Shown here: positions 17,549 through 25,879 of the stretch, piece by piece
Numbering within the stretch: position 1 is the first letter of the stretch
How the letters are laid out: each line of letters begins with the position of its first letter
NCBI GenBank assembly: GCA_963753165.1
Contig: CAVWBP010000031.1
Location: 11,934 to 75,933, forward strand
Direction of reading: 5' to 3'
From: JAKLQR01 sp963753165
GTDB lineage: Bacteria; Nitrospirota; Thermodesulfovibrionia; Thermodesulfovibrionales; SM23-35
Length of the DNA: 64,000 nucleotides
Notes under the pieces: generated by a model
The model's database searches: none
What the model was told of the DNA's origin: nothing
Seen by the model: only the letters and a program-made list of their open reading frames with translations
Program-made: the position numbers and the translations under genes

Positions 17549-18161
17549 GGGAAGCCTCTTTATCGTTTCTGCGCCTTCCGGAGCCGGCAAGACAACGCTT
17601 TGCAGGAAAGTCCTTTCCACGCTGCCGCATCTGAAATTTTCTGTTTCCTACACAACGCGTCAACCCCGTAAGGGTGAAATAAATGACAGGGATTATACGT
17701 TTATTCGCAGGGACGAATTCACCGGGATGATTCAAAAGGGGGACTTCATTGAGTGGGCCGAGATACATGGAGAACTCTACGGAACTTCAAAAAAGAGACT
17801 CGATGAACTCCTGGCAGCCGGCAACGATGTGCTTCTTGATATTGATATCCAGGGCGCTTCGCAGGTCAGGAAGAAATCCCGTGAAGGGGTATATATTTTC
17901 ATACTTCCTCCCTCTCTCGAGGTATTGAGGACCCGGCTCAAAAAACGGATGACCGATTCACAGGCAAATATTAAAAAACGATTAAAGGCTGCGCTCTCTG
18001 AAATAAAAGAATATACCGAATATGATTATGTTATAATGAACGACGTCCTGAATGACGCTGTCAGGGTATTGGAGGCGATCATCATTGCCCACCGGGCACG
18101 CAGAAAGAAAATAAATCCTGTTTGGATTAAAAGGACGTTTTTTTCAAAGGAGGACACTTAG
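17514..18161 (+). CDS. gmk: Guanylate kinase
   Basis: A 215-residue kinase converting GMP to GDP with ATP. P-loop APSGAGKTT, GMP-binding SYTTRQPRKGE and DYTFI, then DIDIQGA, IFILPPS and the lid arginines RLKKRM. The frame opens at a TTG at 17514 inside remA. A second TTG at 17529 has AAGGA close upstream and may be the real start. Overlap with remA suggests coupled translation. Confidence 0.93.
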   Translation: MKERTLPEKRNRGSLFIVSAPSGAGKTTLCRKVLSTLPHLKFSVSYTTRQPRKGEINDRDYTFIRRDEFTGMIQKGDFIEWAEIHGELYGTSKKRLDELLAAGNDVLLDIDIQGASQVRKKSREGVYIFILPPSLEVLRTRLKKRMTDSQANIKKRLKAALSEIKEYTEYDYVIMNDVLNDAVRVLEAIIIAHRARRKKINPVWIKRTFFSKEDT

Positions 18162-18163
18162 CA

Positions 18164-18565
18164 ATGGATATTATTTCTCTGCCAATCGAGTTCGACATAG
18201 ACAAGATCGACGGGAGATTCAGGTTGATCGCGATAGCAGCTCAACGGGCAAAAGAACTGGCAGTAGGCGCAGACCCGAAGGTCAAGACAAAAGCAAGAAA
18301 AGTCACTACCCTGGCACTTGAGGAAACAATCGAGAATACTATCGAATTCCTTATCGGGGAAGAGGCAAAGAAGGCAAAGGAAGAAGCAAAGAAATTCGAT
18401 TACCGGAAACTCCTCGAAGAGAAGAGGAGAGAAGCCACAGGAGAAGACCTTACAGAGTTTGAAAAAGATCTGAAGGTGTATCTGCATGAGAAAGAGGCCC
18501 TGGACAAGAAGGCTCTGGAGGGCCTCTTCAGTGATAATAAACGAGAGGAAGGTGCTAAAGAATAA
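18164..18565 (+). CDS. rpoZ: DNA-directed RNA polymerase omega subunit, with extended C-terminus
   Basis: A 133-residue protein with the omega core IDKIDGRFRLIAIAAQRAKEL followed by the helix TTLALEETIENTIEF. It stabilises and helps fold the beta-prime subunit. Beyond about residue 70 it has an unusually long, charged Lys/Glu-rich tail. It lies directly after gmk (gap of 2 bases), the usual position, and its stop lies inside the start region of coaBC. Confidence 0.88.
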   Translation: MDIISLPIEFDIDKIDGRFRLIAIAAQRAKELAVGADPKVKTKARKVTTLALEETIENTIEFLIGEEAKKAKEEAKKFDYRKLLEEKRREATGEDLTEFEKDLKVYLHEKEALDKKALEGLFSDNKREEGAKE

Positions 18566-19763
18566 GGTCCTTACTGCTCGGAGTCACCGGAGGAGTTGCA
18601 GCTTACAAATCCGTTGAATTAGTGCGGAGACTTAGTGACGAAGGCGCGTCAGTCTCCGTGATCATGACCGAAGCGGCGACAAAAATTTGTCACCCCTCTT
18701 TCCCTTGAAATCGCATCCCGGAACACAGTCCTTACTGACCTCTATTCATCATCCCATGGCCCATATCACGCTCCCTGCTCATGCAGATTTCATGGTGATA
18801 GCCCCTGCCACAGCGAACCTGATCGGAAAGTTTGCGCACGGCATTGCAGACGACCTCCTCAGCACCTGTCTGCTTGCATTCAGGGGGAAAGTGCTGATCG
18901 CTCCCTCCATGAACTGGAGGATGTATAGCAATGCCGTTGTCCAGGAAAACCTAGCGTCCCTTCTCTCAAGGGGGGTTGTTCAGGTGGGCCCTGAAGAGGG
19001 CAGACTCGCCTGCGGCGAGGAAGGGTCGGAAGCATGTCAGAAGTCCCTGACATTGTAGCGGCGGTCAAGTCAGCCCTTGCCAAAAAGGACCTTGCGAATG
19101 AACGGATTCTCGTGACAGCCGGCCCGACGAGGGAATATATCGATCCCGTCAGGTTCATTTCGAACAGATCATCCGGGAAGATGGGGTATGCAGTTGCAAG
19201 AGCCGCGCTGCGGAGGGGTGCGGACGTAACCTTGATCAGCGGAAGCACCTCATTGCATCGTCCTCAGGGTGTGAAGTTCATTCCTGTTGAAACTGCAGAG
19301 GATATGCTTCGCAAGGTGAGGGAAGAAATTCCGTCTTCAACCGTGCTCGTCATGGCTGCTGCGGTTGCTGATTTTATGCCCGGGGAAAAATCTCCCGAGA
19401 AGATTGCAAAAAAAGACGGGCTTCTTTTAAACCTCATGAGAACTCCTGATATACTCATGGAAATCAGCAGGGAAAAGAGTCGCCCTTTTCTTGTAGGATT
19501 TGCCGGCAGAGACGGGGGAAAAAGTCGGAAATGCAAAAAAGAAACTAAAAGAAAAGAAGCTGGACCTCATCGTATTCAATGATGTTACCGAACCGGGTGC
19601 CGGCTTTGACGTCGATACAAACAAGGTGATTCTCATCGATGCAAAAGAGCAGAAAAAACTTCCGCTCCTCAGCAAGGACGAAGTAGCTGATGCGATACTT
19701 GGACAGAATAATAGAGATCAAAGCTTGACTTTTTTCGCAATATTGTTGAAAATTTTGGCATAG
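18552..19763 (+). pseudogene. coaBC: coaBC (phosphopantothenoylcysteine decarboxylase/synthetase), broken by about five indels
   Basis: Conserved blocks of both halves occur in order but in different frames. CoaC: LLGVTGGVAAYKSVELVRR, then HITLPAHADFMVIAPATANL and APSMNWRMY. CoaB: VTAGPTREYIDPVRFISNRS, VMAAAVADFMP and VFNDVTEPGAGF. To restore one frame, extra bases must be removed near 18573, 18681-18685, 18760-18762 and 19503-19505, and one base added near 19028-19032. The enzyme makes 4'-phosphopantetheine from 4'-phosphopantothenate and cysteine in CoA synthesis and is normally essential. Five breaks in 1.2 kb therefore point to poor local sequence. The start is either GTG at 18552 or, in phase with the first block, an ATA at 18562 that overlaps the rpoZ stop. 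Confidence 0.8.
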
Positions 19764-19764
19764 C

Positions 19765-21042
19765 ATGGCACTTGAAGACATTGAAAGACTAAAGGAAAAA
19801 ATTACCAGGGACCCAAATTCCAAGCTTTTTGTCCCTCTGGCCGAGGAATATAAAAAGGCCGGGATGTATGATGAGGCAATTGATGCTCTCACCAAAGGAC
19901 TCGAACAGCAGCCGGGATATTTGAGCGCCCGGGTGTCCCTCGGCAAAATATATATCGAGAGGGGCATGCTCGCTGAGGCAAGAGATGAATTCGAAAAAGT
20001 CATCAGCGCGATCCCCGATAATCTCTATGCCCACAAGAAACTGGCTGAAATATACCGGGAACTTGGCGAGAAAGAGAAGGCCATTCAGGAATTCAGGAAG
20101 GTTCTGAAACTCAATCCCATGGACGACTGGGCTGCAACAAGCCTTGCTGCGCTCCAGAAAAATCAGGAACCCGAAATACCGGCAGCGTCAATCGGAGATG
20201 CAGAGGCGCCTCATCCTGAAGAACCACCGGCTCCCGCCGCAGAGCTGCCATCAGAATCTCCTGCATACGGAGACAAAGACCTGTGGGATATCCCCCCTGA
20301 AATCGAGGACGAGGTGGAAGAAGAACAGCCACCGGAGCTCCCTCTCACGGCAAAAGACATGGAGATTACAGAGACCCTCATGAAAGACGAAGAGATGCAT
20401 GAGGAAAAACCCGGGGAAATTTCGGACGATGAAGACACCGCAGACCTGACCGCCGTGAGCACGGAAATTGCCGGGGAACTATCAGAAGAAGAGGGGTGGG
20501 ACAAAGTCCATGAAGAGTCTCCCGAAGAGGAAGAAGAAATAGACCTCTGGAAGGAACCGTCCGGCGAGGGGGAAGAACTCTCGGGAGCAGACGAAACTGC
20601 AGAAACCCCGATGAGCAGAGAAGACCTTGAATTATGGAAATCCCTGAAGGAAGCTGAAGACGCATCCGATGAACCTGTATTGGAAGCAATAGAAACCGAG
20701 GAGGAATCCTTCTCGTTTGATGATATTCTCCAGGAAGCCGAACCTGCCGGCGCAATCACCGATACCGAGGTGGTGGTGGAGGAAAGAGTTCCTGAAGAGA
20801 CCGGCGACATGATCAGTGAGGCAGACCGTTCTGTCCGGGATGAAAAATATACACAGGCATTGAGCATCTACCGAAAAATTCTTGCTTCCGAACCGGATAA
20901 TCGGCAGGCGTTGCAACGTGCTGAAGAATTGAAAGCCCTTTTGAAACTGCTCGGGAAAGATAAAGAGGAATTAATTGAACGGCTGGAGAACCTGCTCCAG
21001 GGCATAAAAAAGAGGCGCGATGAGTTTTCTGGAACTGCTTAA
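19765..21042 (+). CDS. TPR protein with long acidic linker
   Basis: A 425-residue protein. Residues about 1-135 are three to four tetratricopeptide repeats (for example AGMYDEAIDALTKGLEQQPG). Residues about 140-345 are a low-complexity, very acidic region rich in Glu, Pro and Asp. Residues about 350-400 contain a final TPR (KYTQALSIYRKILASEPDN). TPRs mediate protein contacts; the acidic region is probably disordered. The stop overlaps by 23 bases the start of a roadblock protein, implying the two are made together. No catalytic motif is present. Function unknown; a scaffold is the simplest reading. Confidence 0.75.
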   Translation: MALEDIERLKEKITRDPNSKLFVPLAEEYKKAGMYDEAIDALTKGLEQQPGYLSARVSLGKIYIERGMLAEARDEFEKVISAIPDNLYAHKKLAEIYRELGEKEKAIQEFRKVLKLNPMDDWAATSLAALQKNQEPEIPAASIGDAEAPHPEEPPAPAAELPSESPAYGDKDLWDIPPEIEDEVEEEQPPELPLTAKDMEITETLMKDEEMHEEKPGEISDDEDTADLTAVSTEIAGELSEEEGWDKVHEESPEEEEEIDLWKEPSGEGEELSGADETAETPMSREDLELWKSLKEAEDASDEPVLEAIETEEESFSFDDILQEAEPAGAITDTEVVVEERVPEETGDMISEADRSVRDEKYTQALSIYRKILASEPDNRQALQRAEELKALLKLLGKDKEELIERLENLLQGIKKRRDEFSGTA

Positions 21043-21376
21043 AGACACCGTGGACAAAGTTGACGGCGCTGTCTCCGCAATGATTATCGGCACTGACGGG
21101 ATATCAGTTCAGGAATATGCCCCGGTGAAATTCATTGACCTGACAGGGTTGAGTGCCGAAGCCTCGCAGATGATCAAGGACATCAACCTTGCGGCTGATA
21201 ACCTCGGCCTTGGTGAGGCCAGGGAATTTTCCATCATTTCAGACCGATGCGGGATTATCATGAGAAAAATAAATGCAGATTACTACCTCGCCCTTGTGAT
21301 ACGTCCCGAGGGGAACTACGGCAAGGGAAGATATATCCTCAAAACCGCTGTCCCGAAAATAGAAGACGAATTCTGA
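21020..21376 (+). CDS. Roadblock/LC7 domain protein
   Basis: A 118-residue single-domain roadblock/LC7 protein (residues about 5-110, with AVSAMIIGTDGISVQEY, then FSIISDRCGIIMRKI and YYLALVIRPEG). Such proteins are dimeric regulators of small Ras-like GTPases. It overlaps the TPR gene and has no GTPase next to it. The MglA-like GTPase at 6.4 kb has its own roadblock partner, so the target here is unclear. Confidence 0.75.
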   Translation: MSFLELLKDTVDKVDGAVSAMIIGTDGISVQEYAPVKFIDLTGLSAEASQMIKDINLAADNLGLGEAREFSIISDRCGIIMRKINADYYLALVIRPEGNYGKGRYILKTAVPKIEDEF

Positions 21377-21423
21377 AGCCATCTCCGGATACCCTACAAG
21401 GATAGTTCCGCAGGAATAAACTC

Positions 21424-21461
21424 TTCATATTTTTTTCATATTTTCTTCATGAGCCCTTCAT
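21424..21461 (+). promoter_or_regulatory. Four TTCAT direct repeats at 11-bp spacing upstream of degP
   Basis: TTCAT occurs at 21424, 21435, 21446 and 21457, each exactly 11 bases apart, so all face the same side of the helix. This layout is typical of binding sites for OmpR/PhoB-family response regulators (compare Pho boxes). The array ends about 45 bases before the degP ATG, in the position where an activator would replace a -35 box. Confidence 0.55.
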
Positions 21462-21506
21462 AACGTTTTATTAAGCTATGCCATCAAAACAATTGAAAGG
21501 AGAAAC

Positions 21507-22973
21507 ATGGCAGAGAGAAAAAGATTTTTTTCCCTTGGTATACTCTTTATTCTCATTGGACTTATCTTCGGTCTCGGGATCGCTTCCCACTTGAATTTCA
21601 TCACAAGCGGAAACGCAGAGGACAAGACACTCACCCTCTCTTCTGTTGAGTATTTATCAAAGACGAATCAGGCCATGGCGGAAATAGTTGCTGCCGTGCA
21701 ACCCTCGGTAGTAAACATATCGTCAACAAGCAAAGTGAAAGCAGGCATGAAACAATCACCGTTTCCTGATGATCCCTTCTTCAGGCGATTTTTTGGAGAC
21801 AGATTCAATTCCCCTGACAAACCAAGAGAATACAAACGATCAGGTCTCGGCTCCGGAGTGATTGTCGACAAGAGGGGCTATATACTCACAAACAATCATG
21901 TCGTGAAGGGAGCGGATGAAATAAAGGTTAAACTGTCTGACAACAGAGAATTCAAAGGGGAGGTGATAGGGTCAGATCCGAAAACCGACCTCGCGGTAGT
22001 AAAAATAGACACGGATAACCTCCCGGTGATTCAACTCGGGGATTCGGATGCACTGAAGCCGGGGGAAACCGTGCTTGCGATCGGCAATCCCTTCGGACTC
22101 AGCCAGACTATCACCTCCGGGATTGTAAGCGCAACAGGGAGGGCAAATGTCGGGATTGCCGACTATGAAGATTTCATTCAAACAGATGCGGCAATTAATC
22201 CGGGGAACTCCGGCGGAGCCCTTGTCAATATAAAAGGCGAACTTGTCGGCATCAATACCGCGATATTCAGCACGACCGGCGGGTATCAGGGTATCGGCTT
22301 CGCCATTCCGAGCAATATGGCAAAGTCTATTATGGAAAGCCTCATTAAAAGCGGAAAGGTAGTCAGGGGATGGCTTGGCATTTACATACAGCCCTTAACC
22401 CCTGAACTTGCAAAACAGTTCGGCTTAAGCGATGAAAAGGGGGTTCTCGTCGGTGATGTTATTGAAGACAGTCCCGCGGAAAAAGCCGGGATACAAAGAG
22501 GAGATGTGGTTCTTGAACTCAACGGCAAAAAAGTCGAAGATCCGAGGAGTCTCAGGAACATGGTCGCAGGCACAAATCCGAATGACGAAGTGACGCTGAA
22601 ACTGGTCCGTGAAGGACAGCCAACAATAATCAGGGTAAAAATCACTGAACTTTCTGACGAACAACAGAAGTTATCAGGAAATTTTGAAAATCAACTGGCC
22701 GGCGTCCATATACAGCAATTAACACCTGACATAAAAAAGAACCTTGATGTCCCTCAACGGGTTTCAGGGGTAATTGTTACCGATATTGAAGACGACAGCC
22801 CCGCAGAGGGCATTCTCATGAAAGATGACGTTCTTATGGAAATCAATAGAAAACAGGTGAAGGGCATTAAAGAGTATGAAGCGGTGATGTCAAAACTTAA
22901 GGCTGAAGAGAATATCCTCATCCTTGTATTCAGGCATGGCTCAGCCTTTTACGTTACCCTGCCGGCAAAATAA
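21507..22973 (+). CDS. degP: DegP/HtrA-type periplasmic serine protease
   Basis: A 488-residue trypsin-like protease with an N-terminal membrane or signal segment (LGILFILIGLIFGLGIA). The triad lies in NNHVVKGAD (His), KTDLAVVKID (Asp) and NPGNSGGAL (Ser). Two PDZ domains follow, roughly residues 285-380 and 390-485. It degrades or refolds damaged envelope proteins. AAAGGAG precedes the ATG. The upstream 11-bp-phased TTCAT array suggests control by a two-component regulator, in keeping with an envelope-stress role. Confidence 0.93.
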   Translation: MAERKRFFSLGILFILIGLIFGLGIASHLNFITSGNAEDKTLTLSSVEYLSKTNQAMAEIVAAVQPSVVNISSTSKVKAGMKQSPFPDDPFFRRFFGDRFNSPDKPREYKRSGLGSGVIVDKRGYILTNNHVVKGADEIKVKLSDNREFKGEVIGSDPKTDLAVVKIDTDNLPVIQLGDSDALKPGETVLAIGNPFGLSQTITSGIVSATGRANVGIADYEDFIQTDAAINPGNSGGALVNIKGELVGINTAIFSTTGGYQGIGFAIPSNMAKSIMESLIKSGKVVRGWLGIYIQPLTPELAKQFGLSDEKGVLVGDVIEDSPAEKAGIQRGDVVLELNGKKVEDPRSLRNMVAGTNPNDEVTLKLVREGQPTIIRVKITELSDEQQKLSGNFENQLAGVHIQQLTPDIKKNLDVPQRVSGVIVTDIEDDSPAEGILMKDDVLMEINRKQVKGIKEYEAVMSKLKAEENILILVFRHGSAFYVTLPAK

Positions 22974-23009
22974 TGCGTGGATATTTTTTGAAAAGGTGGT
23001 GAGAAACAG

Positions 23010-23168
23010 ATGAAAGTGAAACACTGTACACAGTGCCAGAATGCAACCTATCAAACAGATGGGATATGCGTCGCTTGCAGGATAGGTCTTCCACAGATAC
23101 ATGCAGAGCTTGCGGATTTGATAAAAAAACATAAGAGACCGAAAATCCAGACAGCCGGCACACGATAA
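23010..23168 (+). CDS. 52-residue zinc-ribbon mini-protein
   Basis: A small open frame running MKVKHCTQCQNAT to IQTAGTR and stop. It has two CxxC pairs (HCTQC and CVAC) spaced as in a rubredoxin-like or zinc-ribbon knuckle. The second half is basic and helical (ELADLIKKHKRPK). GGTGGTGAG precedes the ATG. It follows degP by 36 bases on the same strand and is followed by a strong hairpin, so the two probably share a transcript. Function unknown; nucleic-acid or protein binding is possible. Confidence 0.6.
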   Translation: MKVKHCTQCQNATYQTDGICVACRIGLPQIHAELADLIKKHKRPKIQTAGTR

Positions 23169-23184
23169 GAAAACCTTCCTTGTC

Positions 23185-23217
23185 ATTCAGGGGAGGCCGG
23201 TACGGCCTCCCCTGAAT
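23185..23217 (+). terminator. 15-bp perfect hairpin after degP/mini-protein
   Basis: Perfect inverted repeat: ATTCAGGGGAGGCCG (23185-23199), loop GTA, and its complement (23203-23217). It begins 17 bases after the mini-protein stop. There is no T run on either side, so it is a strong-stem terminator without the usual tail, or an mRNA-stabilising hairpin. Confidence 0.6.
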
Positions 23218-23699
23218 ATTCCCGATAGAATCTCACTCGACCTGGAGAAAGTGTTTCGATGCAGAGGAATTGATACTCTTGAAACGACAAACAGCATATA
23301 TTCTTATGGTTTACCCTCCCGGACAATCTGGCACAAATTGCCCACAAGCAGTGACAATATATGTCACTATTTTGGGGCAATTTAATATTACCCTGGCTAC
23401 ACATTATGTACCCGCCTTCATAAAAACTCCAACTAAAAGAGTTATAACACTTTTCTGGAAGAATCCTGGGCCTGGCAAGAGGAATTTTGCACCTGGAAAG
23501 ACAAGGAATATCAACCCTTTCCGCCATTTTTTGTCTTCGTTTTGCATAAATAATTGAAACAAATCAGATATTTATAGTTTTTAATGTATTTTTATTACTT
23601 AATAAACATGAACTGGTATGCTTCTTGTATGTTTTTCAAGAGAGGAATCGGGTTGATGAGAAACAACGTACGGTATGATCCCTTAAAAAGGAGGTCGCG
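23218..23699. other. Gene-free region before rpoD with a nested dyad
   Basis: About 480 bases without a credible gene. At 23335-23383 two inverted repeats are nested: an outer pair AAATTGCCC (23335-23343) / GGGCAATTT (23375-23383) and an inner pair AGTGACA (23350-23356) / TGTCACT (23362-23368). Both are perfect. This could be a two-protomer operator or a structured RNA. A ribosome-binding site AAGGAGG directly precedes rpoD. No clear -35/-10 pair was found. Confidence 0.45.
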
Positions 23700-25142
23700 A
23701 TGAAAGACACAGATATTCATGACGAAATCATAGAACGTGGGAAGGAACGGGGAGCAATAACCTTTACGGAAATACAGGACGCCTTGCCCTCTGAGTTTTA
23801 TACACCTGATGAGATGGAGGAGTTTATTGATCGTCTTCAGGGTATGGGGATTAAAGTTACAGAAGAGGAAGATGTCCTCGCAGAAGAAGACCCTTCGGAA
23901 GAAGAAGAGCAGGGAGAGGAACCTCAAAGGGCAGAAGACCTCGTTCAGGTCTATTTCCAGTCCATGGGGAACATTACTGTTCTGTCGAGGCAGGAGGAAC
24001 AGGAAATTGCCGGGCAGCTCCAGGTTGCGAAACACGGAATGCGGGATATTCTCACCGGAATGCCTTTCTATAAAGAAATCGAAAGAACGCTATCCGTATC
24101 AGGCGAAGCGCCGGATACGGCGGAAAATGACAGAGGAGTAGATATATCGTATGAGTCGATAAGCGAGGCTCTCGAAATACTGGATGGCCTTATGGAAAAA
24201 CTCGACAGAGCCGAAAAAAGAACCTCCCGTTTCGGCGGCGTGAAGAACCTGAGGAAATTGCAGCAGGGGAAAAAGAAAAATTCCGCCTCCGACTCAGAGC
24301 TGGAGACCCTTGAAAAAGATGTCCGCGCGGTAATGAAAGAGGTTCAGGGAGCGACTGGCTGCACGGTACAGAAATTGAAGGTAAAGTACCGCGCGCTTGC
24401 CGATACCAATTCCCTTATCATTGATCTGAAAAACGAACTGATCGTACGCAACCTGAGGCTCGTCGTCAATATCGCAAAACATTATGTAGGGAAAGGCCTC
24501 CCTCTCCTGGATCTTATTCAGGAGGGGAATATCGGGCTGATGAAAGCCATTGACAAATTCGACCACGAGCGGGGCTTCAAATTCAGCACATACGCTACAT
24601 GGTGGATCCGGCAGGCCATTACGAGAGCGCTCATCGATCAGACAAAGACGATCAGGGTGCCTGTACACATGGTTGAACTGTACAATAAAATCAGCAAGGC
24701 GACGAAACAATTAACGATCGAACTGTCGAGGGAACCGGGCAGTGACGAGATTGCGCAACTATTGGGAATTCAACCGGGCAAGGTCGAGCAGGTGTTCAAC
24801 GCCATTCAGGACCCTGTTGCCATTCAAACCCCTGTTGGGGACGATGATTCAAAACTCGAGGATTTCCTCAGTGACAAAAATAACGCCTCCCCCTATACCG
24901 ATATCGAGAGGAGCGACATGAATGAGCATCTCCTGAATGTCCTCCATACCCTCTCTCCAAGGGAGGAAAAAATCATCAGGATGAGATTCGGCATCGGTGA
25001 ACATCGCGAGCACACCCTGGAAGAAATCGGGCGACACTTGTCCCTTACCCGTGAAAGGGTAAGGCAGATCGAATCAAAGGCCCTGGCAAAACTCAAACAC
25101 CCGAAAAGGCGGAATGAGCTCAAGGTGCTCCTCTCGGCATAA
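23700..25142 (+). CDS. rpoD: RNA polymerase primary sigma factor (sigma-70, RpoD-like)
   Basis: A 480-residue group 1 sigma factor. The N-terminal 80 residues resemble region 1.1 and are acidic. Region 1.2 begins at DLVQVYFQSMG. A non-conserved insert of about 120 residues (110-230) follows. Region 2 includes NLRLVVNIAKHYVGKGLPLLD and the melting element STYATWWIRQAITRA. Region 3 has RVPVHMVE. Region 4 ends with the helix-turn-helix LTRERVRQIESKALAKLKHP, which reads the -35 box. The length is shorter than E. coli RpoD because the insert is smaller. Confidence 0.93.
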   Translation: MKDTDIHDEIIERGKERGAITFTEIQDALPSEFYTPDEMEEFIDRLQGMGIKVTEEEDVLAEEDPSEEEEQGEEPQRAEDLVQVYFQSMGNITVLSRQEEQEIAGQLQVAKHGMRDILTGMPFYKEIERTLSVSGEAPDTAENDRGVDISYESISEALEILDGLMEKLDRAEKRTSRFGGVKNLRKLQQGKKKNSASDSELETLEKDVRAVMKEVQGATGCTVQKLKVKYRALADTNSLIIDLKNELIVRNLRLVVNIAKHYVGKGLPLLDLIQEGNIGLMKAIDKFDHERGFKFSTYATWWIRQAITRALIDQTKTIRVPVHMVELYNKISKATKQLTIELSREPGSDEIAQLLGIQPGKVEQVFNAIQDPVAIQTPVGDDDSKLEDFLSDKNNASPYTDIERSDMNEHLLNVLHTLSPREEKIIRMRFGIGEHREHTLEEIGRHLSLTRERVRQIESKALAKLKHPKRRNELKVLLSA

Positions 25143-25159
25143 CCGGCGTTTTTATCGTT

Positions 25160-25225
25160 CTGTCACGATCAGGCTTGGTTCATGGTATAATTTCAATAAA
25201 AAAACCCGAGCCTGATCATGACAGA
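25160..25225 (+). promoter_or_regulatory. Promoter and 17-bp inverted repeat of the luxR-type gene
   Basis: Inverted repeat arms at 25160-25176 (TCTGTCACGATCAGGCT) and 25209-25225 match as complements at 16 of 17 positions. A perfect TATAAT at 25187-25192 lies between them, and the ATG (25218) lies inside the second arm. The leader would be about 20 bases and has no ribosome-binding site. The layout suggests autoregulation by a dimeric regulator bound on both sides of the promoter. Confidence 0.5.
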
Positions 25226-25784
25226 AACAAAGCACAACTTAAATGAATTTCTCCTCAGCAGTATGCCTGTAGGGGTTATTGTTTTTAATCACTCCTCAGA
25301 TATCGTTTTCTGCAACAAACATGCGAAATTTTTCCTGGACCGCTTCACTCTTCCCGGGGAAATAGCAGCGATCAATGCCAGGATATTCGATGCGATCAAC
25401 TCTGCGAACCTCGCTGAAGCATTTCCAGGGGAAGTGCTTTTTTCAAAAACGTTCGAGACCTCACCGAGCACCTGGATATTCAGGTTCGTTATCCGGGAAA
25501 CTCCGGAACCTCTCGTTGCGGTATTCATCATGGAAGATACGATTTCCAGCTCACTGGACCTGAACAAGATACGGCAACAGCATAGCTTGACCAGGAGGGA
25601 AGTCGACGTCCTCAGGCGGGTACTCGACGGCCTGAAAAACCTTGAGATCGCAGAGCACCTTGAGATCGGAGAGCAGACAGTAAAGGACCATTTGAGCAAC
25701 ATCTACCTGAAGCTCGGCGTTGAGAACCGGTTTGCCCTCATGCGTTCCCTTCTGAACTGTTCCGGCAGCTACCACGACGTCTAA
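25218..25784 (+). CDS. LuxR-family transcriptional regulator with PAS-like sensor domain
   Basis: A 188-residue protein. The N-terminal half (about 8-110) looks like a PAS domain (SMPVGVIVFNHSSDIVFCNKHA). The C-terminal half is a LuxR-type helix-turn-helix (LTRREVDVLRRVLDGLKN, then EIAEHLEIGEQTVKDHLSNI). It has no receiver domain, so it probably senses a ligand or redox state directly or acts with an unlinked partner. The gene has its own promoter within an inverted repeat. Targets are not evident. Confidence 0.82.
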   Translation: MTETKHNLNEFLLSSMPVGVIVFNHSSDIVFCNKHAKFFLDRFTLPGEIAAINARIFDAINSANLAEAFPGEVLFSKTFETSPSTWIFRFVIRETPEPLVAVFIMEDTISSSLDLNKIRQQHSLTRREVDVLRRVLDGLKNLEIAEHLEIGEQTVKDHLSNIYLKLGVENRFALMRSLLNCSGSYHDV

Positions 25785-25879
25785 TTCCCTTCAGCCATAT
25801 TTTCATGAAGGATAGAGGGAACGAGACTTACCCGGCAGTTCCTTGCGTGCAAACTTGACAGGGCGGTTTCTTCAGGGGT

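Noticed and set aside
23270..23557. 95-residue plus frame before rpoD
   Set aside because: No ribosome-binding site, no family, and it runs through the nested dyad.
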